From Marinoscillum furvescens DSM 4134 (GTDB lineage Bacteria > Bacteroidota > Bacteroidia > Cytophagales > Cyclobacteriaceae), in NCBI RefSeq assembly GCF_003386095.1, contig NZ_QREG01000003.1:1-64000 (forward strand): a stretch of 64,000 bases of DNA, read 5' to 3'. Position numbers and translations under genes: made by a program. Within the stretch, counting starts at the first letter, position 1. Every line of letters begins with the position of its first letter. Shown one piece after another: positions 8,522 through 15,530 of this stretch. The notes beneath the pieces were generated by a model, which saw nothing but the letters and a program-made list of their open reading frames with translations, did no database searches and was not told the DNA's origin.

Positions 8522-9004
8522 GCCTGCCTCGCCGGCAGGCGGGCGTTCATATGGTGGACACCTGCGCTAAGACGGAAGATGCCTGCGTTCATATGGAAGG
8601 CAACCGCGTTGAGGCGGAAGGTAGTTGCATTCAAACGGGAGGTTTCTGCGTTCACTGGGTGGATACCTGCGTTCAGGCGGAAGATAGTTGCGCTGACAGG
8701 GAAGATAGCTGCGTTCAGACGGAAGACACCTGCGTTCACATGGTGGACACCTGCGCTAAGACGGAAGATACCTGCGTTCCTAGGGAAGGTAGTCGCGTTG
8801 AGGCGGAAGGTTTCTGCGTTCACCCGGAAGCTAGTTGCGTTAAGGTGGAAGGTTTCTGTGTTGAGAAAGTGGGAGCCTGCGTTCATTGGGTGAAAACCTG
8901 CGTTGAGGCGGAAGGTTTCTGCATGCCTCGCCAGCAGGCGGGCGTTGTAATGGGGGATTTCTGCGTTAAAGACAAAAATCGTTGCGTTCACCAGCAGGCG
9001 GCGC
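8522..9004. repeat. Tandem array, 23 units of exactly 21 bp
   Basis: From 8522 to 9004 the sequence divides into 23 units of exactly 21 bp with no insertion or deletion. The typical unit has GCGTT at positions 1-5, GGAAG at 11-15 and CT at 20-21, with the other positions variable. Units 1 and 20 (8522-8542, 8921-8941) are a different GC-rich type able to form a GCCTGCC/GGCAGGC hairpin, and the last unit (8984-9004) contains part of it. Units at 8543-8626 match those at 8732-8815, a 189-bp higher-order repeat. The array is open in several frames; the minus-strand frame reads as a heptad N-A-x-x-F-x-L. There is no ribosome binding site, signal peptide or plausible start, so I treat it as non-coding repeat DNA. 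Confidence 0.9.
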
Positions 9005-9101
9005 TCAGGTAGACGAAAGCTGATTATAGGTTAAAAATAGCTGCCTTTTGATCATCTGAATAATGTAGGAGCGAAAACATTCTAAGAGGCTCCTCTGCAG
9101 G

Positions 9102-9121
9102 GATCCAACTTCACTTGGATC
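9102..9121. repeat. Inverted repeat downstream of the MOSC gene
   Basis: GATCCAA (9102-9108) and TTGGATC (9115-9121) form a perfect 7-bp stem with a 6-nt loop. There is no T run on either side. It could protect the 3' end of the MOSC transcript or be a binding site. Confidence 0.35.
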
Positions 9122-9168
9122 AAGATCAACTGGTGCATTTTCTAAAGCAGTTCTTAAAAACGATTATT

Positions 9169-9798
9169 TCACAACAGCTGTTGCAGATGCTTTCGTGTAC
9201 TCTCTGCTAGTTTGGGCAAAGCAACCGCTCTTTCAATCTTTTGTTGGTCCTGTTCCTTTTTATAAATCATCTGAAACACATCCCAGATCGAAACATCACT
9301 ACCTTTTCTAACCAGGGTCATCTTATCACCAGCATGTACCTTCCCTTCTTTTATCACCCTGACATAAACGCCAGAGTGCCCATAGGCAATAAAGTCTTTG
9401 AGTACCTGCTGTGTCCCGAAACGAATACCGAGTTTGAAACAGGGCTGTCGGGGCTCTGAAACCTCCACTTCGGCCTCCCCGAGTTGGTAGACATCACCAA
9501 TACATACCTGATGTTCATCCAGGCCTTCTACGGTCAGGTTTTCACCAAACATACCCCAGTCCCAATCCAACGACGGGTACTTCTCTTTCCAAAAAGTATA
9601 AGTATCTGCCGAGTACAGATAGCAAGCTTTGTCTACTCCGCCATGATACTTTCTGTCCACCACTGCATCTCCTCGTACATCAGTAGTTTCCAGTGTCACA
9701 CCTGCTGACACCGGTTTTTTGAAAATGCCCGTTTCCACGGACTTTCCTTTCCACGCTACCGTTTGGCGCTCCCCTACATTAGTGGCTATTACTTCCAT
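9169..9798 (-). CDS. MOSC domain protein, YiiM-like
   Basis: This 209-residue protein has a MOSC domain over about residues 15-165 and a short helical C-terminal domain (about 170-209), the layout of the YiiM group. The conserved cysteine that carries sulfur or binds molybdenum cofactor in MOSC proteins is C120 in EPRQPCFKLG, and the usual RKYHGG (49-54), MFGENL and GHSGVY motifs are present. YiiM-type proteins reduce N-hydroxylated substrates with molybdenum cofactor, but no partner is visible here. Its ATG overlaps the stop of the PIN-PhoH gene as TGATG, so the two are translationally coupled. Confidence 0.85.
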   Translation of the reverse strand: MEVIATNVGERQTVAWKGKSVETGIFKKPVSAGVTLETTDVRGDAVVDRKYHGGVDKACYLYSADTYTFWKEKYPSLDWDWGMFGENLTVEGLDEHQVCIGDVYQLGEAEVEVSEPRQPCFKLGIRFGTQQVLKDFIAYGHSGVYVRVIKEGKVHAGDKMTLVRKGSDVSIWDVFQMIYKKEQDQQKIERAVALPKLAESTRKHLQQLL

Positions 9799-11138
9799 CA
9801 GAGCAGTTCGTTTGCCAGGTTAGCCAATTCGGAGCGTTCTCCTTTTTCCAAAGTGATGTGTGCATACATCGGGTGGTCCTGGATACGGTCTATCAGGTAA
9901 GAGAGCCCATTACTTTGTGAGTCCAGATAGGGCGTATCGATCTGATATATGTCTCCGGTAAAGATAATTTTACAGTTTTCTCCCGCCCGCGTAATGATCG
10001 TCTTGATCTCATGCGGGGTGAGGTTTTGGGCCTCATCTACGATGAAGAAAATATTGGACAAGCTCCGGCCCCTGATATATGCCAGCGGCGTGATCATGAG
10101 CTTCTCTTTGTTGACCATATCCGTGATATGCTTAAACTCCTTGTCGCTTTCTTTGAACTGGTGCTGAATAAATTTCAGGTTGTCCCAAAGCGGTTCCATG
10201 TACGGGTTTAGCTTGCTTTTGATATCTCCGGGCAGGTAACCAATGTCTTTGTTGCTCAGCGGAACGATGGGCCTGGCGAGGTAAATCTGCTTAAAGTTGC
10301 GGCGCTGCTCCAGGGCTGAGGCCAGAGCGAGGAGGGTTTTGCCAGTACCCGCCACACCATTGATACTCACGAGCTTGATCTCTGGATCCATCATGGCGTG
10401 GATGGCAAAGGTCTGCTCTGCATTGCGAGGCTTTATGCCATATACAGGATTTTTATCTACTTTATCTACAGTGTTTTCGGTGGGGTTGTAGTATGAAAGC
10501 ACACTGTTTTTCTCACTTTTCAGTATATAGTAAGAATTGGCAATGGCCTTCTTCCTGGGCAATACGGCTTTCTTTTCCACACGACCTTTCTTAAACAGCT
10601 CGTCGATCACTTCAGATGACACATTGTTGATCTCGTACTTGCCGGTATGCAGAGTGTTGACATTTTTGATCTTGCCTGTTTCGTAATCTTCTGCCGGCAG
10701 GTCTAGCGATTTGGCTTTAAGGCGGAGGTTGATATCCTTGCTCACCAGTATTACCTGCCGCTTTTTTTCTTGTTGTTTTAGCGTGAGGGCTGCATTGAGA
10801 ATGCTATGATCGTTTTTGCGTTCGCCAAATACCTTGTGGGCATCTACCTTGCTGTCCATCTCCATCAGCACTTTAAACTTGCCTTTGGTTTTTCCATTGA
10901 GCGGATTCCACTCCTGCAGCAGCTTGCCTTTTGCGAGCTTATCCAGCAAGCGCGTAAACTCACGCGCTTCAAAGTTTTTGGTGTCGTTGCCTTTTTTGAA
11001 CGTATCGAGCTCTTCCAGCACGGTTATGGGTATGCCCACATCGTGTTCAGCAAAGTTTAAAATGGAATCATGTGCATAAAGAATTACGGAGGTGTCGAGA
11101 ACAAAAATCTTTTTCTCTTTTGCGGTGGTTTTAGCCAT
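9798..11138 (-). CDS. PIN domain / PhoH-like ATPase
   Basis: A 446-residue cytoplasmic fusion of a PIN ribonuclease domain (about 1-150) and a PhoH-type ATPase (about 230-446). PIN acidic residues appear at D15 (FVLDTSVILYAHDS) and E42/E43; the ATPase has Walker A GVAGTGKT at 261-268 and Walker B FFIVDEAQ with D368 and E369. The family (YlaK/PhoH2 type) is thought to couple ATP-driven unwinding to RNA cleavage. Length and domain order are normal. The MOSC gene follows with a 1-bp overlap; upstream the AlbA_2 gene ends 91 bp away behind a weak hairpin, so this may be a separate transcript. Confidence 0.9.
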   Translation of the reverse strand: MAKTTAKEKKIFVLDTSVILYAHDSILNFAEHDVGIPITVLEELDTFKKGNDTKNFEAREFTRLLDKLAKGKLLQEWNPLNGKTKGKFKVLMEMDSKVDAHKVFGERKNDHSILNAALTLKQQEKKRQVILVSKDINLRLKAKSLDLPAEDYETGKIKNVNTLHTGKYEINNVSSEVIDELFKKGRVEKKAVLPRKKAIANSYYILKSEKNSVLSYYNPTENTVDKVDKNPVYGIKPRNAEQTFAIHAMMDPEIKLVSINGVAGTGKTLLALASALEQRRNFKQIYLARPIVPLSNKDIGYLPGDIKSKLNPYMEPLWDNLKFIQHQFKESDKEFKHITDMVNKEKLMITPLAYIRGRSLSNIFFIVDEAQNLTPHEIKTIITRAGENCKIIFTGDIYQIDTPYLDSQSNGLSYLIDRIQDHPMYAHITLEKGERSELANLANELL

Positions 11139-11193
11139 ATCTCAGTGCTTCGAGTGAAAAAAGTGACCTCTTGTAATATGATCAATCTGCACT

Positions 11194-11216
11194 AAAAACA
11201 CCACACCTACAGTGTG
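11194..11216 (-). terminator. Weak terminator after the AlbA_2 gene
   Basis: On the minus strand CACAC, a 5-nt loop and GTGTG (11216-11202) are followed by GTG and five T (11198-11194). The stem is short, so it may only partly separate the AlbA_2 gene from the PIN-PhoH gene. Confidence 0.35.
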
Positions 11217-11229
11217 AATTATCAAAAAT

Positions 11230-11874
11230 TTATTCTACAGCCATGTACCAATCCTCCTGCTCGCGAGGAATGATCCGAAGGGCATTGGCCAGCACCATTT
11301 GCACCATGGTAGATGAAGCCGACCGGTAGTCTAGCCCACTCATTTCACGAAATTCATTGACCGTCACCTTTTCATTTTGATCCAGATAATTGAAGAGCAG
11401 CTTTTCATTCGCCCCATATTGAAAATGCGTGTCTTTGGGGTCATTGTTGAATTTCAAAATCTTTCGAATCTCCGGGCTCGCCTGTATGGACCGATCTTCC
11501 ACCCTTACAAAGGCTTTTCCATACCGGTGGTACTTTTTCTCAAAAGCAAAATAAGGTTTGCGATTGCCCGCAAATATTTCATAATGCAGAATGGCACGTT
11601 TTTCATTTAGTGGTATCAGCTCTGCGGTATACTTCACCGCCGGACGTATCAGTTCCCTGATGGCCTTTTGCAATAAAAAATGCTCTTCGTCTGCATATTT
11701 ACATCCAACAATCGACTTGTCATCGTCTACTCCTACCAGCAGATGTCCTCCTCCGCTATTGGCAAAGGCCACCACCTCGCGGATGACCTTTTCGGGATGG
11801 TTGATTTTGCGTTTAAACTCTACTTGCGCACTCTCACCCCCATAGACCAACCTTTTGATCTCGCGCAGTTCCAT
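11230..11874 (-). CDS. AlbA_2 (Schlafen-like) domain protein
   Basis: A 214-residue cytoplasmic protein. The N-terminal AlbA_2 domain (about 1-135) is shown by ESAQVEFKRKI, the helix VIREVVAFANSGGGHLLVGV and DDDKSIVGC. A winged-helix-like C-terminal part (about 155-205, NEFREMSGLDYRSASSTMVQ) follows. Proteins of this family bind nucleic acid or ATP and are often annotated as ATP-binding or transcriptional regulators. It starts 12 bp after the ChlI-like ATPase gene and is likely cotranscribed with it and the VWA gene, so it may control or assist that pair. No direct evidence of its target is visible. Confidence 0.8.
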   Translation of the reverse strand: MELREIKRLVYGGESAQVEFKRKINHPEKVIREVVAFANSGGGHLLVGVDDDKSIVGCKYADEEHFLLQKAIRELIRPAVKYTAELIPLNEKRAILHYEIFAGNRKPYFAFEKKYHRYGKAFVRVEDRSIQASPEIRKILKFNNDPKDTHFQYGANEKLLFNYLDQNEKVTVNEFREMSGLDYRSASSTMVQMVLANALRIIPREQEDWYMAVE

Positions 11875-11886
11875 TTTGTTGTCCCA

Positions 11887-13407
11887 TTAATAGTCTTCAT
11901 CCTCTTCACCTCCATTTTCAGGCATGGAAAACATGCTACTCAGCAGGTCTTTAAACTGCATACCTCTTTCCAGAGAGTGCTTGCTAAGCATGCTGTATTC
12001 GGCCAGTCCATGAAGCGCAAATTCCATCAAAAATAGCTTGAATTCTTTGGACTGCTTCCCGTGCTGAGCAGTTATTAGTGCTTCCAGACCGGGTATTTGC
12101 ATGAGTTCTTTTTCGTATTCTTTCTCAGGAGCATCATGTAGCAGATCCACCATATTGCCATCTCCAAACCAATCTGTAATGGCCTGATACGGGTTTTTGG
12201 CCTGCTTATTTTTTCTGATCTGCTCCGGGTCGTCAAAATAATTGACAAACTGGCTTCTAATAGCTTTGCCTACCAGATTTTGAGCTACGATAGCGGGTCC
12301 TTCCTGCTCACCTTCATAGACGAGCTCTACTTTGCCTGTAATAGCCGGCAACACTCCTATCAAGTCCGCAATGCGCGTAAAAGTTTGTTTCTCACCACTT
12401 AGCAGTCTGCGGCGCTCTGCAGCAGCTATCAGGTTTTCAAAAGCGCTAATGGTAAGGCGTGCAGACACGCCACTTTTAGCATCTACATATTCACTATCAC
12501 GTGCCTCAAAAGCCACCTGCTCTATCAGGTCTTTCATCAGGTCAAATACCACCACTGATTCTTTCTGCACCGGCTCCAGCCTGGCCTCCTGCTCAGTGAT
12601 GCGCTTCCCTATCTCAATAGACTTGGGATAATGCGTAATGATCTGACTATCGATGCGGTCTTTGAGTGGTGTCACAATGCTCCCTCTATTGGTATAGTCT
12701 TCAGGGTTGGCAGTAAATACAAACTGCACATCCAGTGGCAGTCTCAGCTTGAAGCCTCGAATCTGAATATCACCTTCCTGCAAGATGTTAAACAAGGCCA
12801 CCTGAATGCGTGCCTGCAAATCAGGCAGTTCGTTGATCACAAAGATGCTGCGATGTGACCGAGGAATGAGTCCGTAGTGAATCACCCGGTAATCGGAATA
12901 GGGCAGTTTTAAGCTGGCTGCTTTGATAGGATCCACATCACCAATAAGGTCTGCAATGGTCACATCAGGTGTCGCGAGTTTCTCCGTATACCGCTCCGAC
13001 CTATGCCACCAGCTGATGGGCGTATGGTCGCCCTGCTCTTCCACTATAGCCTTTCCTTGCTGGCTGATGGGTTTTAAAGGGTCCTCGTTGAGGTCCGAGC
13101 CTGCTATTACCGGAATGTACTCATCCAACAGCTGGGTCATCATACGAGCTATACGGGTTTTGGCCTGCCCTCTCAGTCCCAGAAAGTTGATGTTGTGCCG
13201 TGCTAAAATGGCACGCTGAATATCAGGTATGACCGTATCTTCATAGCCCCATATTCCTTCAAACACATCTGTGCCTGCTTCCAGGTGTTTCACCAGGTTG
13301 TTGCGCAATTCGTTTTTGATACTCGTGGGCTGGTATCCGGCTTGCTTTAGCTCACCCAAAGTGGAAATTTTGATCAGCTTATCGGCTGGAATATCGTGAT
13401 AGTTCAT
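11887..13407 (-). CDS. ChlI/MoxR-like AAA+ ATPase
   Basis: A 506-residue AAA+ ATPase related to the magnesium-chelatase subunit I and MoxR group. Walker A reads GLRGQAKT (77-84). The Walker B position reads IFVINELPD, with asparagine (N192) where most relatives have aspartate, followed by the expected glutamate E193. Sensor 1 is VFTANPEDYTNRG, and a lid domain runs to about residue 385, with an extra C-terminal region. There is no porphyrin or chlorophyll pathway here, so a chaperone-like role on a protein complex is more likely. It sits 21 bp after the VWA gene; an AAA+ ATPase plus VWA partner is the usual MoxR/ChlI-type working pair. Confidence 0.85.
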   Translation of the reverse strand: MNYHDIPADKLIKISTLGELKQAGYQPTSIKNELRNNLVKHLEAGTDVFEGIWGYEDTVIPDIQRAILARHNINFLGLRGQAKTRIARMMTQLLDEYIPVIAGSDLNEDPLKPISQQGKAIVEEQGDHTPISWWHRSERYTEKLATPDVTIADLIGDVDPIKAASLKLPYSDYRVIHYGLIPRSHRSIFVINELPDLQARIQVALFNILQEGDIQIRGFKLRLPLDVQFVFTANPEDYTNRGSIVTPLKDRIDSQIITHYPKSIEIGKRITEQEARLEPVQKESVVVFDLMKDLIEQVAFEARDSEYVDAKSGVSARLTISAFENLIAAAERRRLLSGEKQTFTRIADLIGVLPAITGKVELVYEGEQEGPAIVAQNLVGKAIRSQFVNYFDDPEQIRKNKQAKNPYQAITDWFGDGNMVDLLHDAPEKEYEKELMQIPGLEALITAQHGKQSKEFKLFLMEFALHGLAEYSMLSKHSLERGMQFKDLLSSMFSMPENGGEEDEDY

Positions 13408-13428
13408 ACGTAATAAATCAGCTTTTTA

Positions 13429-14526
13429 TTAAAGGTTTTTCCTGCGATTACGTCGGTAATCTTCAAAAATCATATGGCCAAGCCCCTGCAAACTACTGTA
13501 GTAAGCATTGCCACTGTTTACTTCCGTAAACTCTTGCACAAACTGCTTTAGATAAGGGTCAGAGGCAATCATAAAGGTGGTAATCGGGATGTTGAGGCGC
13601 TTACACTGGGCCGCCAGGTTCAGGGTTTTATTCAGGATTTTTGGGTCTAGCCCAAAACTGTTTTTATAATACCGTATCCCCTCTTTCAAACATGTAGGCT
13701 TCCCATCGGTGATCATAAAAATCTGCTTGTTCTTATTTTTTCTGCGGCGGAGCAGATCCATGGCCAGCTCCAGGCCTGCCACGGTATTGGTATGATAGGG
13801 GCCTACGTTCAGATAGGGCAAGTCTTTGATCTGAATCTGCCAGGCATCATTACCAAACACAATCACATCCAGTGTATCTTTCGGGTATTTCTTGGTCACC
13901 AGCTCTGCCAATGCCATGGCTACCTTTTTGGCCGGAGTGATTCGATCTTCACCATAGAGGATCATAGAATGACTGATGTCAATCATCAGCACTGTGGAGG
14001 TCTGGGTTTTGTATTCTCGTTCGCGCACCTCCAGGTCATTTTCTGTAAGCGTAAAATCCCCGAATCCATGATTGATCTGAGCATTTTTAATGCTTTCGGT
14101 GAGCTCTATTTGCTCAGGGCTATCGCCAAACTGAAACTCGCGAAAATCTGAACTGAGCTCATCTCCCCTACCAGAATGCTGTGTGCGATGATCGCCTTTC
14201 CCGCCTTTGCGTAGTTTACCGAAAATTTCTTCCAGCGCACTTTTACGAATGGCCTGCTCGCTTTTGGCGGTAAGTTTAAACTCTCCGCCCGGGGTTTCTT
14301 CAGCAATGTACCCTTTAGCCTTCAAGTCCTCTATGAAATCGCCAATGCCGTATTCGTCGTTGCTGATGTTATACTGTCTGTCCAGGTTAGTAAGCCAGCT
14401 CAGGGCCTCTGACACATCGCCAGATGTGATGACCATGAGCTGCATAAAAACATTCATCAGGTTATCAAACGTGGATTTCTGACTGTCTTTCTCCGGAATA
14501 AACTCAGTAAAACGATATCCTATCAT
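13429..14526 (-). CDS. VWA domain protein, partner of the AAA+ ATPase
   Basis: A 365-residue protein with no signal peptide. A helical N-terminal half (1-165) contains a basic linker at 100-120, and a von Willebrand A domain fills about 175-350. The metal-binding MIDAS triad is intact: D183, S185 and S187 in MIDISHSM, with TNTVAG and MITDGKP further on. By analogy with ChlI-ChlD and MoxR-VWA pairs it should bind the neighbouring ATPase and recognise a client. It is the first gene of the three-gene cluster VWA - ATPase - AlbA_2. The client is unknown. Confidence 0.85.
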   Translation of the reverse strand: MIGYRFTEFIPEKDSQKSTFDNLMNVFMQLMVITSGDVSEALSWLTNLDRQYNISNDEYGIGDFIEDLKAKGYIAEETPGGEFKLTAKSEQAIRKSALEEIFGKLRKGGKGDHRTQHSGRGDELSSDFREFQFGDSPEQIELTESIKNAQINHGFGDFTLTENDLEVREREYKTQTSTVLMIDISHSMILYGEDRITPAKKVAMALAELVTKKYPKDTLDVIVFGNDAWQIQIKDLPYLNVGPYHTNTVAGLELAMDLLRRRKNKNKQIFMITDGKPTCLKEGIRYYKNSFGLDPKILNKTLNLAAQCKRLNIPITTFMIASDPYLKQFVQEFTEVNSGNAYYSSLQGLGHMIFEDYRRNRRKNL

Positions 14527-14679
14527 TGCGATGGGGCTTTAGGAGTAGTAAACTAATAATCTGGAGGAATGATTTCCATTATTCATGAAAATCAACACCT
14601 TTTTTCAAGGTAGGTGGTCCTAAAAATTCCAGTTTTAAAAATTAACCTGTAAATTTAGTAAACGCCACACCACCTAGAC

Positions 14680-14826
14680 ATGCCCGGACGTAAACCCATA
14701 TTCGCCAATTTAATTGTCACAGTCTTTACTTTCTTACGTGACAATCTATACAAAGCTATTTTGGAGCCGGCTTCCCCTGCAGAACGCAGAGCCAAGCGTA
14801 TGAAAAAAAGAAAGGATTCCAAATAG
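14680..14826 (+). CDS. Possible small membrane-associated protein, 48 residues
   Basis: An ATG-to-TAG ORF of 48 codons starting MPGRKPIFANLIVTVFTFLR. A hydrophobic segment (8-19) leads to a proline-containing middle and a very basic tail (RRAKRMKKRKDSK). A -7-like TAAATTTA (14651-14658) lies 21 bp upstream. Against it, the last codons coincide with the terminator of the convergent hydroxylase gene, so the lysine-rich end could be an accident of the A-rich terminator. I do not recognise a family. Confidence 0.35.
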   Translation: MPGRKPIFANLIVTVFTFLRDNLYKAILEPASPAERRAKRMKKRKDSK

Positions 14827-14834
14827 GAATCCTT
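14803..14834 (-). terminator. Terminator of the fatty acid hydroxylase gene
   Basis: AAGGATTCC (14812-14820) and GGAATCCTT (14826-14834) form a perfect 9-bp stem with a 5-nt loop. On the minus strand it is followed by TTTCTTTTTTT. It lies 24 bp after the hydroxylase stop codon and overlaps the 3' end of the small plus-strand ORF. Confidence 0.8.
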
Positions 14835-14858
14835 CGAGGTGATAAGTGTCTTTTACTT

Positions 14859-15473
14859 TTATTTTTTAGGCATTGTGCGGAAGATCACATCCCAAAATGG
14901 GGAAGATACTCCGAAAGCATTGTGTGGATCCTTATAGTGGTGGATTCCATGATGCACCCACAGCACTTTGAAAAAGTTTTTTGGTGGCTTGAATGCATGT
15001 ACCATGTAGTGAACCCACAAATAGGAGGCATAGCCCATCAAAAATCCTGGGAGAAATGCGTAAACCAAATTGCCCATCATTAAGTAGAAAATACCAAAGA
15101 ACAACGCGCTGAGCAGCAAACTCAATGGCGGTGGCATGGCCAACCGGTCTTTGTCTTTTGGGTAGTCGTGATGGACCCCGTGTACTGTATAAGCAAATTT
15201 TTCTTGCTTCTCCGTCTTAGGCTGAAGGTGAAACACAAATCGGTGCATGATGTACTCTATCAGTGTAAAAGCCAACAACCCTCCGATGAAAAGAAGTGGG
15301 GCATTGACCGCCGTGATATAGTCATGCTGAAAGCCGTAGACCATCAGACCGGTAGATATAACACTAAATAATATCAAAGGAACGGCAATATGCGTTCTGG
15401 TAAGTTTTTCCAAAAAAGGGTTTTTGAAAAGTGACTTAGTACCTTTTGTATGTGGTTTGTTTTTGAGTTCCAT
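14859..15473 (-). CDS. Fatty acid hydroxylase superfamily membrane enzyme
   Basis: A 204-residue integral membrane di-iron enzyme, like the catalytic domain of fatty acid 2-hydroxylase. The histidine clusters are complete: H77 and H82 (HRFVFH), H98, H101 and H102 (HGVHHDYPKD), H155 and H159 (HYMVH), and H174, H175, H178 and H179 (HHGIHHYKDPHNAFG). Four hydrophobic segments surround them (about 29-49, 56-76, 114-135, 136-155). It probably hydroxylates lipid acyl chains, for example those of sphingolipids or sulfonolipids known in Bacteroidota; the substrate is inferred. It has its own promoter and terminator and appears to be a single-gene transcript. Confidence 0.88.
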   Translation of the reverse strand: MELKNKPHTKGTKSLFKNPFLEKLTRTHIAVPLILFSVISTGLMVYGFQHDYITAVNAPLLFIGGLLAFTLIEYIMHRFVFHLQPKTEKQEKFAYTVHGVHHDYPKDKDRLAMPPPLSLLLSALFFGIFYLMMGNLVYAFLPGFLMGYASYLWVHYMVHAFKPPKNFFKVLWVHHGIHHYKDPHNAFGVSSPFWDVIFRTMPKK

Positions 15474-15495
15474 ACCTGTTTTTACCTGTTCGCCA

Positions 15496-15503
15496 CAAAT
15501 TTA
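15496..15503 (-). promoter_or_regulatory. -7 element of the hydroxylase promoter
   Basis: The minus strand reads TAAATTTG (15503-15496), an exact TAnnTTTG match 22 bp before the ATG. A TTTTG lies 12 bp further upstream. It shares the stretch TCAAATTAAATT with the region before the promoter at 19152. Confidence 0.5.
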
Positions 15504-15530
15504 AATTTAATTTGACAAAACGACCTTTCT

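Larger units (their letters stand above)
8242..9168. other. Gene-free region around the 21-bp repeat array
   Basis: Apart from the tandem array (8522-9004), this 0.9-kb stretch shows no gene I can support. 8242-8521 is AT-rich and contains only a 34-codon ORF (8331-8435) without a recognisable motif. 9005-9168 holds two inverted repeats: AGAGG/CCTCT at 9085-9096 and GATCCAA/TTGGATC at 9102-9121. The long ORFs seen across the array on both strands are a by-product of a repeat unit that contains no stop codon. Confidence 0.6.

Noticed and set aside
8506-8991. 161-codon minus-strand ORF and two plus-strand ORFs across the array
   Set aside because: The repeat unit contains no stop codons in several frames, so long ORFs arise automatically. 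No start signal, signal peptide or terminator supports translation.
8522-9004. CRISPR array
   Set aside because: Units are contiguous and 21 bp long, without separate repeat and unique spacer portions, and no cas gene is present.
11887-13407. Magnesium chelatase subunit for chlorophyll or cobalamin synthesis
   Set aside because: No tetrapyrrole pathway gene or ChlH/BchH homologue is nearby. The VWA partner is better explained as a MoxR-type chaperone pair.
11230-14526. Antiphage defence island
   Set aside because: AlbA_2 and AAA+/VWA proteins do occur in defence systems, but there is no nuclease, toxin, recombinase or mobile-element signature here, and the neighbours are housekeeping genes.
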